Source: CAXXOK01 sp963663285 (GTDB taxonomy: Bacteria > Bacillota > Clostridia > Christensenellales > Aristaeellaceae). Taken from it: 64,000 nucleotides of DNA. The translations under genes were made by a program, and so were the position numbers. The notes under the pieces were generated by a model. It saw nothing but the letters and a program-made list of their open reading frames with translations, was not told where the DNA came from and made no database searches. The stretch covers positions 1-64,000 of the forward strand of contig CAXXNI010000004.1 in the NCBI GenBank assembly GCA_963663285.2, written 5' to 3'. Shown here in pieces: positions 34,129-42,785 of the stretch. Within the stretch, counting starts at the first letter, position 1, and every line of letters begins with the position of its first letter.

Positions 34129-34162
34129 GCGCCCTATCGCCTGATGTTCTGCGATAGGGCGC
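34129..34162. terminator. Perfect hairpin between convergent genes
   Basis: GCGCCCTATCGC and GCGATAGGGCGC pair over 12 bases around a 10-base loop. It lies between the Nmad3-like gene (rightward) and the YhgE-like gene (leftward). A clear T-tract is missing on both sides, so termination is likely but not certain. Confidence 0.55.
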
Positions 34163-34226
34163 TTCCTGCAGCCATTCGTTTCCGTGCATGCGGGCGCGTA
34201 CGGCTGCTTTGTCTTTAGGCGCGGGC

Positions 34227-35747
34227 TTACAGCCCGAAAAGTCCGGTCAGCTTTTGCCAGAAGGTTTCGGTTTCCGTTTCAGCGGCGGGGGCGGCTTCCA
34301 CCTCCGGCAGGGTGATGGCTGGCGTTTTCAGCACAAACTGTACGGCGGCCACGTTCGTGTTTTTTACGGACACGAAGGAGGTTACGGGTATGTCGCTGCC
34401 CAGTAAACCGGATACGGCGGACTGGACTTGCGTATCCATTTCCCCGGCGAGATTGCTGGTCTGCGCGGCAAGGGCCGCGGTGCCCTCTTTATAGGTGGTC
34501 AGGCCATCCGCAAGTCCGGTCAGCCCGGTTTGTAAATCAGCTGCGGCGCTGGTGAGGGCGGCGGTGGAATCCGGCAGGGTGGAAAGCGAATCCGCCAGGG
34601 TATCCGCGCCGGTTTTCAGGTCCGCCGCGCCCTGCGCCAGCTGGGCTACGCCGCCGGTATAGCTTTGCAGCCCCTGCACAAACTGCACCATGCCGTCCAG
34701 CTGGGCATACACGGCGGCGAGCGCCTCGGTACCGCCCAGCACCTGCGCGTAGTTTTCGGGGGTCAGCGTGGGCAGCCCCTGTCCGCCCAGCTGCAGGTTT
34801 ACGGCGTCAAAGGTGCTTTGCTCCAGCGCGAGGGCGGCGGCGAGCAGCGTATCGTTTTGCGCGGTCAGGGCTTCGGCCCCGGTTTGCAGGCCGCCCGCGC
34901 CGCCGGCCAATTGCGAAACGCCGTCCGGCAGCGCGGTTAGCCCGTCCAGCAGCGCCTGTACGCCGCTCGTGTACTGGGAAAGCCCTTCCGCCAGCTGCGC
35001 AGCGCCGGTTTGCAAATCGCCCGCGCCGCTGTCCAGCGAGGCGATGGCGTCCGTAAGCGGGGTAAGCTGCTCCTGCAGGGCGGCGGTATCAAAAGCCAGC
35101 GCCAGCTTCATGCGGATGCCGCTGAGGGTAATGGGGTCCATGGTAAAATCCGTCACGTCGGCGGTAATGGTTTCTTCCACGTCCTGCCCGGGCAGGGCGA
35201 TCAGGGTAAGCTGTTTGCTGCCCGCAGCTTCGGCCACGGTAGCATTTTCCGCCGTGATGCCTGTGCACAGGGCAGTATCCAGTGTTACGGCGATTTGCAG
35301 GGCGTAGCTTTGGTAAAAGGCTTCGTTCGCATCGGGGTTTTGGGTTACGGAAAGGTGCAGGGCAAGCTTACCGCTCTGCCCGGCCAGTTCGGCAGCGGAA
35401 ACCGCATGACCGTCCAGCGCATAGGTAATGGAAATCACCCACGGCAGCGCGGCGTTTTGCGGCGTGCCCATGTAGTAAAAGCGCTGTGCATCGGTGGTAA
35501 CGGTAATCCCATCGCCATCCTGCGTAAGCGGCTGCGCATCGGTCAGGTTTTGCAGCCCGGTATAATCGCCGTAATCGGTCAGCGTGCCGCCGCCGTTGAG
35601 AATGTTGACAACGGTGATTTGCTGCACGCTGCCGTCCGGGTTCAGGATGCCGTATACGACCTCTTCTTTGGCGGAGCCTTCCGCCAGTGCGGCGGCGGTG
35701 GAAAAAACGAGCAGCAGAGCGGTGAGAACAGCCAGTATTTTTTTCAT
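34227..35747 (-). CDS. Secreted YhgE/Pip-like protein with Leu-Gly heptad-type repeats
   Basis: 506 residues. It has a signal sequence MKKILAVLTALLLVFSTAAA ending near ALA-E. The part from about residue 230 to 440 repeats the pattern LxxGxxxLxxGxxxL (for example GAAQLAEGLSQYTSG and GAADLKTGADTLADS), as in YhgE/Pip and the extracellular loops of RND-type exporters. The N-terminal 220 residues are beta-rich and not recognised. The C-terminus ends with a short hydrophobic FWQKLTGLFGL. It follows the MMPL exporter gene by 82 bases on the same strand and is probably its extracellular partner. Confidence 0.72.
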   Translation of the reverse strand: MKKILAVLTALLLVFSTAAALAEGSAKEEVVYGILNPDGSVQQITVVNILNGGGTLTDYGDYTGLQNLTDAQPLTQDGDGITVTTDAQRFYYMGTPQNAALPWVISITYALDGHAVSAAELAGQSGKLALHLSVTQNPDANEAFYQSYALQIAVTLDTALCTGITAENATVAEAAGSKQLTLIALPGQDVEETITADVTDFTMDPITLSGIRMKLALAFDTAALQEQLTPLTDAIASLDSGAGDLQTGAAQLAEGLSQYTSGVQALLDGLTALPDGVSQLAGGAGGLQTGAEALTAQNDTLLAAALALEQSTFDAVNLQLGGQGLPTLTPENYAQVLGGTEALAAVYAQLDGMVQFVQGLQSYTGGVAQLAQGAADLKTGADTLADSLSTLPDSTAALTSAAADLQTGLTGLADGLTTYKEGTAALAAQTSNLAGEMDTQVQSAVSGLLGSDIPVTSFVSVKNTNVAAVQFVLKTPAITLPEVEAAPAAETETETFWQKLTGLFGL

Positions 35748-35829
35748 GGGAACATCATTCTCCTTGTAATCGATACGCCGGGAAAGCGGTATACGCCTTC
35801 CGGCGGAAAATAGTTAGCGGGATAAGCGG

Positions 35830-37968
35830 TTAATGCTTCTTCTCCGGTTTGGGTACGGCCAGCGGCGGGGTATTGCCGTTTATCTCGGGTTCCTCTTCCA
35901 TCGGCTTTTTCCGAAGCCCCTGCCGCAGGGTGGTTTTGCGGATGAGCGTATCAAACGTCGTCAGCAGCGTGGGCAGTACCAGCGTAACCATGCCCAGCGA
36001 GAACAGCGTTCCGCGCCCAAGCAGCGTGCCCAGCTCCACCACAATATTGTTATTGGAGGTAGCCGCCAGCACAAACCCGGCCGAGGACAATATGGCTGCC
36101 GAGGTGAGGATAGCCAGCAGGTTATCGCCCAGCGCCTTTTTCATGGCTTCGTGTTTTTCCAGCTTGCGGCGGTTGCCAAGGTAGCGGTCGGCCAGCAAAA
36201 TGGCGTAGTCTACCGTGGAGCCCAGCTGTACCGTGCTGACCACCAGATAGCCAATATAGTTGTATGATTGGCCTGTAAAATAGGCCAGTGACAGGTTCAT
36301 CCAAATGGCGGATTCGATGGTGAACAGCAATAGTACCGGCAGGCTGAGGGAGCGGTACGTCACCAGCAGCACCAGAAAGATGCCCAGCAGCGCATACAGG
36401 TTCACCGACCGCGTATCCACCGAAAGCACGTTTTTCATATCGTACAGGGTTGCGCTCTGCCCCGCCAGCCAGGTATCGCCGTCGTAATAGCGGCCGGTGG
36501 TATCCAGCACGCTTTGCACGGCGGCAAAGGCCTGCGCGCCCTCGTCCGCCGTATCCAGATACAGAATCATGCGGGCATAGTGGGCGGAGGAGAAGGTTTG
36601 GGTGACCTCCGGCTCCAGATAGCTTTGCGGCAGGGACGAGCCGACCGCGCTTGCGTAGGAAACGACCTGCGTTACGTGCGGCAATTGCGCAAGCGCTTCG
36701 CTCAGCTCCGCTTCCCGTCCGGCGTCGCCGTTTGGCACCATCAGCACCAGCGCGTTTTCGCTGCCGAAGCGCTCTTCAATGGCGGCGCTATCCCGCCCGG
36801 TCTGGCGGGCGGTTGCCGCCAGATCGCTGTTACCGTATTGGAAATTGGTTTGGGACTGCGCCAGATAGCACGGCACCACAGCCACCACAGCCAGTATCAG
36901 CAGGGGGATGCCGATGCGCGTCAGCTTGCGGCCGATGGTTTTCAGTTCCGGTATCATGCGGCGGTGGCGGGTTTTGGTAAGCAGGCTGTCGCACAGCACT
37001 GCCAGCGAGGGCAGAAACAGCATGACCGACAGGAAGCTGAGCTCAACGCCCTTCACCAGATTGAGCCCCAGATTCGGCCCGATGCCAAAGCGCATGAATA
37101 CCAGTGCCAAAAACCCGAAGATCGTGGTGGCGGCGCTGGCGGCAATAGCGGGCAGCGCTTTTTTCATGGCTCGCTGCATGGCCTCCAGCGGCTCATGGCG
37201 CGTGCGGTACGCCTGATAGCTGTGCAAGAGGAAAATAGCGTAATCCAGCGATACAGCCAGCTGCAATATGGGGCTGACCGTTTGCGTGATAAACGATACC
37301 TCGCCCTGAATACCGTTGGTGCCCATGTTGATGAGCACCGCCACCCCGATGGACAGCAGGTATAAAAGCGGCTCGATCCACGAGGAGGTGGTGAGCAGCA
37401 GAATCAACAGGATCAATGGCACCAGAATCAGCATGGCGCCCACGACCTCGGTATAAGAAAGCCGCTGGGCGGACGCGGTATTCACCGCCTCGCCGGAGAT
37501 GGCGCCATCCTCGCCGATCAGGTCCTGAATGGCGGCCACGGCATCCTTTTCCATGCCGCTTTGAATGGTTACGGAAAACAGCGCCGCGCCGTCCTTGTAA
37601 TAGGCTTGCGTGGTGGCGGCATCCAGCGCGGAGAGCGGCTGGGTCAGCAGGGCGCTGCGGTCGGTTACGTTATCCAGCCAGGTAACGGCGGCTACGCCCG
37701 TCAGCGCGGTAAGATTTTCTTTCATCGCCAGCGCATCGGGGATGCTTATGTCCTCCACCATTACGCGGGCGTTGGGCAGCTCGCCGCCAAACTCGGTTTG
37801 CAACAGCGCAATGGCCTTTGTGGATTGCGCATCCTCGGGCAGGTAGTCCACCATGTTGTAGTTGACCGTAACCAGCTGCGAAACGAACGCGCCCAGTACG
37901 GCCAGTACCAGAAATAAGATCAGTAGGGTCTTTCGGTGCTTCAGAATCCGGGATGATATCGGCTTCAT
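35830..37968 (-). CDS. MMPL/RND-family exporter
   Basis: A 712-residue membrane protein with the RND layout in duplicate: one helix (residues about 12-30), an outer loop, then five helices (about 170-330), and the same again from about 350 to 680. SLDYAIFLLHSYQ and STVDYAILLADRYLGNRR are the paired MMPL signatures, with conserved aspartate and tyrosine. These proton-driven exporters move lipids or hydrophobic compounds. The start at 37968 has only a weak ribosome site; AAGGAGG further upstream (about 38025) fits a GTG in another frame. The divergent TetR gene probably controls it. Confidence 0.9.
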   Translation of the reverse strand: MKPISSRILKHRKTLLILFLVLAVLGAFVSQLVTVNYNMVDYLPEDAQSTKAIALLQTEFGGELPNARVMVEDISIPDALAMKENLTALTGVAAVTWLDNVTDRSALLTQPLSALDAATTQAYYKDGAALFSVTIQSGMEKDAVAAIQDLIGEDGAISGEAVNTASAQRLSYTEVVGAMLILVPLILLILLLTTSSWIEPLLYLLSIGVAVLINMGTNGIQGEVSFITQTVSPILQLAVSLDYAIFLLHSYQAYRTRHEPLEAMQRAMKKALPAIAASAATTIFGFLALVFMRFGIGPNLGLNLVKGVELSFLSVMLFLPSLAVLCDSLLTKTRHRRMIPELKTIGRKLTRIGIPLLILAVVAVVPCYLAQSQTNFQYGNSDLAATARQTGRDSAAIEERFGSENALVLMVPNGDAGREAELSEALAQLPHVTQVVSYASAVGSSLPQSYLEPEVTQTFSSAHYARMILYLDTADEGAQAFAAVQSVLDTTGRYYDGDTWLAGQSATLYDMKNVLSVDTRSVNLYALLGIFLVLLVTYRSLSLPVLLLFTIESAIWMNLSLAYFTGQSYNYIGYLVVSTVQLGSTVDYAILLADRYLGNRRKLEKHEAMKKALGDNLLAILTSAAILSSAGFVLAATSNNNIVVELGTLLGRGTLFSLGMVTLVLPTLLTTFDTLIRKTTLRQGLRKKPMEEEPEINGNTPPLAVPKPEKKH

Positions 37969-38094
37969 AAACTGTGCGGCGGCAGGGGGCAGCGTTTAAC
38001 AGCCGCGTGCCGCTCACGCCTCCTTTTTCGTGGGTTGCTTTGCCGTAGCAAACGGCAAACCGGGGGGAAAATAGACAACAGAGGGTTGATAACT

Positions 38095-38132
38095 AACACA
38101 ATGTTGACAATTAACACCATGTTTACTATAAT
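38095..38132 (+). promoter_or_regulatory. Promoter with twin palindromic operators between MMPL and TetR genes
   Basis: TTGACA (38104) and TATAAT (38127) with exactly 17 bases between form a perfect promoter towards the TetR gene. Two palindromes, AACACAATGTT (38095) and AACACCATGTT (38113), 18 bases apart, overlap the -35 and the spacer. A dimeric repressor bound there would block it; that this is the TetR protein encoded next to it is inference. Confidence 0.8.
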
Positions 38133-38242
38133 GAGCCGGAGAGCAGAAAGTCAACCCGCATTTAGGGCTTTCCTGTTTGGTAATATACACAACAAGCGGT
38201 TTGTGTTGCGCAGCCGCAAGAATTTACATATGGGAGGCCGCT

Positions 38243-38854
38243 ATGCCCGCTGCAAAGGAAGACCGCCGCGTAAAATACACCAAGAAGGTGCTTAAAGAAA
38301 GCCTTGTCAAGCTGATGCACGAAAAGGACCTTTCGCGCATCACCATCAAGGAAATCTGCGAGGAGGCGGATATTAACCGCGCCACCTTTTACGCGCATTA
38401 TCAGGACCCGTATGACCTGCTGTCTAAAATTGAAGATGATTTGATGGATAATGTACAGTCTTACCTGCAGGCGTTCGACCATACGGTTATCCCCCGCAAT
38501 GATACCGAGTGGACGCGCACGCTGAACATGGTTACCAATATACTGGAGTACCTCAAGGCGAATGCGTCGCTGTGCAAACTGCTGCTGAATGATAAGCGTA
38601 ACCTGCATTTTCAAAAGCGCATTATGCTGCTGGTGTATGATCCGTATTTTCTGCATCTGGTTTCCCATAGCGATTACACGCTGGAGGAGCGGGAGTATGT
38701 ATACTCCTTTGCTTTAACCGGCTGTGTGGGCATTGTGCAAACGTGGCTGGATAACGATATGGCGCAAAGCACCCATACCATCGCGCAATTGCTGATCCGC
38801 CTGTTTTACCGGATTACCATGGGTAAAAAGGAGCAGATGGCATCGCTGAACTGA
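38243..38854 (+). CDS. TetR/AcrR family regulator divergent from the MMPL exporter
   Basis: 203 residues from ATG 38243 (GGGAGG upstream); the longer frame has no start signal. The helix-turn-helix reads ITIKEICEEADINRATFYAH, followed by YQDPYDLLSKIEDD. The C-terminal domain has the form seen in regulators of the TetR_C_7/8 type. It is transcribed away from the exporter genes and has twin operators in its own promoter, so self-regulation and control of the exporter are likely. Confidence 0.9.
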   Translation: MPAAKEDRRVKYTKKVLKESLVKLMHEKDLSRITIKEICEEADINRATFYAHYQDPYDLLSKIEDDLMDNVQSYLQAFDHTVIPRNDTEWTRTLNMVTNILEYLKANASLCKLLLNDKRNLHFQKRIMLLVYDPYFLHLVSHSDYTLEEREYVYSFALTGCVGIVQTWLDNDMAQSTHTIAQLLIRLFYRITMGKKEQMASLN

Positions 38855-38871
38855 CCGAAATGGTATAAAAG

Positions 38872-38911
38872 AACCCCCGCAAACGGCAGTCTCACCGTTT
38901 GCGGGGGTTTT
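38872..38911. terminator. Bidirectional terminator between the TetR and nrdD genes
   Basis: AACCCCCGCAAACGG and CCGTTTGCGGGGGTT pair perfectly over 15 bases around an 8-base loop. A-rich and T-rich flanks let it work for both converging genes. Confidence 0.9.
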
Positions 38912-38930
38912 GCTGTACTACGAAAAGGGG

Positions 38931-41276
38931 TTAATTTTGAAGCGGCGCGGTTTCCATGCCGTGCTTTACGCGGTCATGCTCTTCGGCGCGCTTGGCGTTG
39001 TTAAAGCGGTTGAGCGTGCCGACCAGGTAGCCGGTAATGCGGCGGATGCGCTCAAACTGGTGCTCATCCTCGCTGCGGCCGCACTTGGGGCAGCAATCGC
39101 CGATGATGCCGTTAAACCCGCACATGGGGTCGCGGTCTACCGGGTGGTTGATGCTGCCGTAGCCGATGCCCATATCGTGCATATGGCGCACCACTTTTTC
39201 AAACGCGTCCAAATTCTTGGTGGGGTCGCCGTCCATTTCGATATAGCTGATGTGCCCGGCGTTGGTCAGCGCATGGTAGGGCGCTTCGATGGAGATTTTT
39301 GCAAACGCGTTAATGGGGTAATACACCGGCACGTGGAAGCTGTTGGTGTAGTAATCCCGATCGGTCACGCCTTTGATTTCGCCGAAGCGTTTGCGGTCCA
39401 GCCGCACAAAGCGGCCGCTGAGGCCCTCGGCTGGGGTGGCAAGGCAGGTGTAGTTCATATGGGTTTGGGCACTCATATCATCGCAGAATTTGCGCATAAA
39501 ACCGATGATTTCAAGGCCCAGCTTCTGGCTTTCGGGGTCCTCGCCGTGGTGCTTGCCGCGCAGCGCCACCAGCGTTTCCGCAAGGCCGATAAAGCCGATG
39601 GACAGCGTGCCGTGCTTGAGCACTTCGCGCACGGTATCCTCCCAATCCAGCTTTTCACTGTCCATCCATACGCCTTCACCCATCAGGAAGGGGAAGTTTT
39701 TCACCTTCTTGTTGGCGACGATCTCAAAACGCTCCTGCAATTGCTCCACCACCATGTTCATGGTGCGTTCCAGCTCTGCATAGAACCAGCTGATATCCCC
39801 CTTGGAGCGGATGGCGATGCGCGGGAGGTTGATGGAGGTAAAGCTCAGGTTGCCGCGCCGGGGGCTGACCTCGCGGGTGGGGTCGTTGACGTTGCCCATG
39901 ACGCGCGTGCGGCAGCCCATGTAGGAAATTTCGGTTTCGGGATGGCCTTCTTTATAATACTGCTTGTTGAAAGGCGCATCGATAAAGCTGAAGTTGGGGA
40001 AAAGGCGCTTGGCGCTGGTGCGGATAGCCAGACGGTACAAATCGTAATTCGGCTCGCCGGGGTTGAAGTTGACCCCTTCCTTGACACGGAAAATCTGGAT
40101 GGGGAAAATGGGCGTTTCGCCGTTGCCGAGTCCGGCTTCGGTCGCCAGCAGCAGGTTGCGCATCACCATGCGGCCTTCGGGGGAAGTATCCGTGCCGTAG
40201 TTAATGGAGGAAAACGGAACCTGCGCGCCCGCGCGGCTGTTCATGGTGTTCAGGTTGTGGATCAGCGCTTCCATAGCCTGGTAGGTGGCGCGGTCGGTCT
40301 CCTTTACCGCATGCTCCCGTGTAAAGGAGACGATGCGGTGCAGGGTGGCTTCGTCCTCTTTGCAAACGGCGGCAAGTTGCTTTTGTACGGCGGCGTCAAA
40401 CGCTTCGGTTTCGCCAAGCTCCGGTACCAGCCCGGTTTCCGCCTTCACGGCGGCGATTGCCGCTTTGGCGGTTTCCGTGGCATCTTCGGTACCGGTCAGC
40501 AGTTCCAGCGCACGGGCGAGGTTATCGCGGTAACGCTTTAAGAAAGTCTTTTTTACGCCCGGAGCGAGGCCGTAATCGAAATTCACGACGCTCTGGCCGC
40601 CGTGCTGATCGTTCTGGTTGGCCTGAACGGCGATGCAGCACAGCGCGGAATAGCTGTAAATATCGTTCGGCTCGCGCAGTACCCCGTGGCCGGTGGAAAA
40701 ACCGCCTTCAAACAGCGAAAGCAGGTCGATCTGCGTACAGGTGGTGGTGAGGGTGTAAAAATCCAGATCGTGGATATGAATATCCCCTTCGCGGTGCGCT
40801 TTGGCGTGTTTGGGGTTTAACACATACATATCGTAAAACTGTTTGCTGCCTTCGGAGCCGAACTTGAGCATTGCGCCCATGGCGGTATCGCCGTTGACGT
40901 TGGCGTTTTCGCGCTTAATATCGCTGTCGCTGGCATCCTTAAAGCAAATATCCTCAAAGGTTTTCATGAGGCGCGTGTTCATCTCGCGCACGCGGGTACG
41001 CTCGGCACGGTACAATATATAGGCTTTGGCGGACTGCACATAGCCATGCTCGATCAGCGCCTTCTCTACGGCGTCCTGCACCTGCTCCACGCTCGGTACG
41101 CTGGGTACGCCGGGCGCGTTTTCCAGCCACTCGGAAACCTGCGCGACCAGCTCGCCGGCGGTCGCCGCATCCTCCTGACTGCCGGTGGCGACAAAGCTTT
41201 TGAGAATAGCCTGTTCAATTTTAGCGGAATCGAAGGGAACTACGCGGCCGTCGCGCTTTTGGATGGAAGCGATCAT
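38931..41276 (-). CDS. nrdD: Anaerobic ribonucleoside-triphosphate reductase
   Basis: 781 residues from ATG 41276 (AAAGGAG upstream); the frame stays open to 41534 but the real start is clear. An N-terminal ATP-cone (KRDGRVVPFDSAKIEQAI) is followed by the glycyl-radical barrel, a zinc site in CGFNGIIGDCCPKCG, and the glycyl-radical loop RRITGYLVGT with the radical at about Gly749. It makes deoxynucleotides without oxygen, which points to an anaerobe. The activating radical-SAM enzyme NrdG is not adjacent. The promoter carries two NrdR-box-like sites. Confidence 0.96.
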   Translation of the reverse strand: MIASIQKRDGRVVPFDSAKIEQAILKSFVATGSQEDAATAGELVAQVSEWLENAPGVPSVPSVEQVQDAVEKALIEHGYVQSAKAYILYRAERTRVREMNTRLMKTFEDICFKDASDSDIKRENANVNGDTAMGAMLKFGSEGSKQFYDMYVLNPKHAKAHREGDIHIHDLDFYTLTTTCTQIDLLSLFEGGFSTGHGVLREPNDIYSYSALCCIAVQANQNDQHGGQSVVNFDYGLAPGVKKTFLKRYRDNLARALELLTGTEDATETAKAAIAAVKAETGLVPELGETEAFDAAVQKQLAAVCKEDEATLHRIVSFTREHAVKETDRATYQAMEALIHNLNTMNSRAGAQVPFSSINYGTDTSPEGRMVMRNLLLATEAGLGNGETPIFPIQIFRVKEGVNFNPGEPNYDLYRLAIRTSAKRLFPNFSFIDAPFNKQYYKEGHPETEISYMGCRTRVMGNVNDPTREVSPRRGNLSFTSINLPRIAIRSKGDISWFYAELERTMNMVVEQLQERFEIVANKKVKNFPFLMGEGVWMDSEKLDWEDTVREVLKHGTLSIGFIGLAETLVALRGKHHGEDPESQKLGLEIIGFMRKFCDDMSAQTHMNYTCLATPAEGLSGRFVRLDRKRFGEIKGVTDRDYYTNSFHVPVYYPINAFAKISIEAPYHALTNAGHISYIEMDGDPTKNLDAFEKVVRHMHDMGIGYGSINHPVDRDPMCGFNGIIGDCCPKCGRSEDEHQFERIRRITGYLVGTLNRFNNAKRAEEHDRVKHGMETAPLQN

Positions 41277-41464
41277 AAGGCGTTCTCCTTTAACTGTATG
41301 AATTTCACAGGTGTTGACCGGGACGTGAAAAACGAGGGGCGGCCGAACCGGCACTTGCACAGCAAGCGCCTCCTGTGAGCGCAGCATATGGAAACCTGCG
41401 GTATGCTTACCGTTAGAAAAAAATGTACCGGCTGTTTGGCCGGATTCCTTCGGAAAAGAAGTAT

Positions 41465-41512
41465 TGCCATTATATTGTGCTAATAGGATGTTGTCAATAC
41501 TATATGTTGTAT
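41465..41512 (-). promoter_or_regulatory. nrdD promoter with two NrdR-box-like sites
   Basis: On the minus strand TTGACA (plus 41492-41497) and TATAAT (plus 41469-41474) have a 17-base spacer, a perfect promoter. ATACTATATGTTGTAT (41497-41512) matches 13 of 16 positions of the NrdR box ACACWATATATWGTGT; TGCCATTATATTGTGC (41465-41480) matches 11. Their starts are 32 bases apart, three helical turns, the spacing usual for paired NrdR boxes, and the second covers the -10. Confidence 0.75.
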
Positions 41513-41619
41513 ATTCGATTTTTTTATAGCCCATATACAGGGTTTTGTTGCAGTGGCTGCGTTTGCCGCGGTGAAGAAATTTATTTGGTATAAAATGACA
41601 AAAAATGGCTTACCAAAAG

Positions 41620-42679
41620 CTTTCCACAGCACAATCCACGGTTTCCTTCCTGTTTTCCACAACGAAAAAAATGATGATGAAACAGAACCGAAAAATATTT
41701 TCAAAAACAATGGCGAAAACAGGGGCAATGTACCCCGATGGGAACATGAAAAAAGGGAATATATGTTAAAATGAATGTAAATAGGGAATTTGCGGCGGTT
41801 TACCGCAACAGGACCGGTCATGTTTTCCACAAGCGGGTGTGGTGTTGTCCGCCGTGCTGTGGGGACCGCGATGCACGAACACGGGAAACGGGCGCACAGC
41901 TTGCCAAAAAGGGGAAAGAAAAGGAAAAACGTTGTAATATATGGGTTTTACCGTGTTCTGCGAACCATTGTTTGGGTGATGCATTATGCATAAAAGATAA
42001 ACGTTGTATGTGTGAAACGCTTATCAATCGGGCTTCACATGGATTTCACATATGTTTTCCATCGGTTTTCCATAAAACAAGGGAAAATAATCCACAGGGT
42101 TTTCCACAAAAATGCGGACTTGGGCGCGATGAAAAAAAGTTGTCATTTTTGCACGGTTCGCTAGAAGCGGGCGGAACGCAGCAGAGAGCGCATTTTGCGT
42201 GTTTTGTGTAAAATGACGTATCAAAAACGGTTACATGGGAATATGTTTTCCACATGAAAATCGTGGATTATTCAGGGCGCAATGAATCGTTGCATAATCG
42301 GCAGTTTTCCATGTGCGGGTAAGGAAAAAAGAGGAGCGTTGTGAGCACCTGCGCCGGGAAACCCTTATACTATAAGGGATGCACCGGATTATGTGTATAA
42401 ACCATATCGTTCTTACGCGCTTCCAAAACCGGATGGGTAAAGCGGCGAAAAGGCTTATTATATAACCGTTTACAAGTTGTTTACATAGGATTTCCACGGG
42501 TTTTCCACAAAAACGCTGATGATAATCCATATATTTTTCCATGCTGTAATATGGGTAACTTTTTGGCGAAAAAATAGCGCGCAAATCCTTGATATATAAG
42601 GGATAGAGGTGGAATGACAAAAAATGGATAATGGTTACTTTCCATAACTTTTCCACAAATGCACGGAAAAGTATCCACA
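41620..42679 (+). other. Candidate replication origin or DnaA-binding region
   Basis: About 1.25 kb between divergent nrdD and a flavoprotein gene has no convincing gene. TTTTCCACA occurs six times, always on the plus strand (41653, 41823, 42100, 42246, 42501, 42649). Near-matches in the same orientation include TAATCCACA (42088), GTATCCACA (42671), CTTTCCACA (41620) and several TTTTCCAT(A/G). TTATCCACA is the DnaA consensus and TTTTCCACA a common variant. AT-rich stretches (around 41935, 42460 and 42590) could unwind. dnaA is not present, so a secondary DnaA-binding region is also possible. Confidence 0.55.
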
Positions 42680-42735
42680 TTGCACCCGGATGGCGGTTAC
42701 TGATGCTGTGCCTTGCGAGGATTTACGGTTTTCCG

Positions 42736-42764
42736 TTGCCCGCAGCGGAGGTATCTGCTATGAT
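42736..42764 (+). promoter_or_regulatory. Promoter of the BaiN-like gene
   Basis: TTGCCC (42736) and TATGAT (42759) with a 17-base spacer and TGC before the -10, just before the ribosome site of the gene. Confidence 0.68.
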
Positions 42765-42785
42765 ACGCACAGAGGGGGGATACCC

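Noticed and set aside
37670..38017. GTG-initiated frame with AAGGAGG at the start of the MMPL gene
   Set aside because: The ribosome site is good, but the frame runs out of phase through the exporter gene and has no recognisable product. It only makes the MMPL start less certain.
38910..40541. 543-residue open frame on the plus strand
   Set aside because: It is antisense to nrdD, whose motifs are certain. Long antisense frames are common in GC-rich coding sequence; it has no recognisable domain.
41771..42211. 146-residue open frame in the noncoding region
   Set aside because: No ribosome site, cysteine-rich random-looking composition, and it runs through several DnaA-box-like sites.
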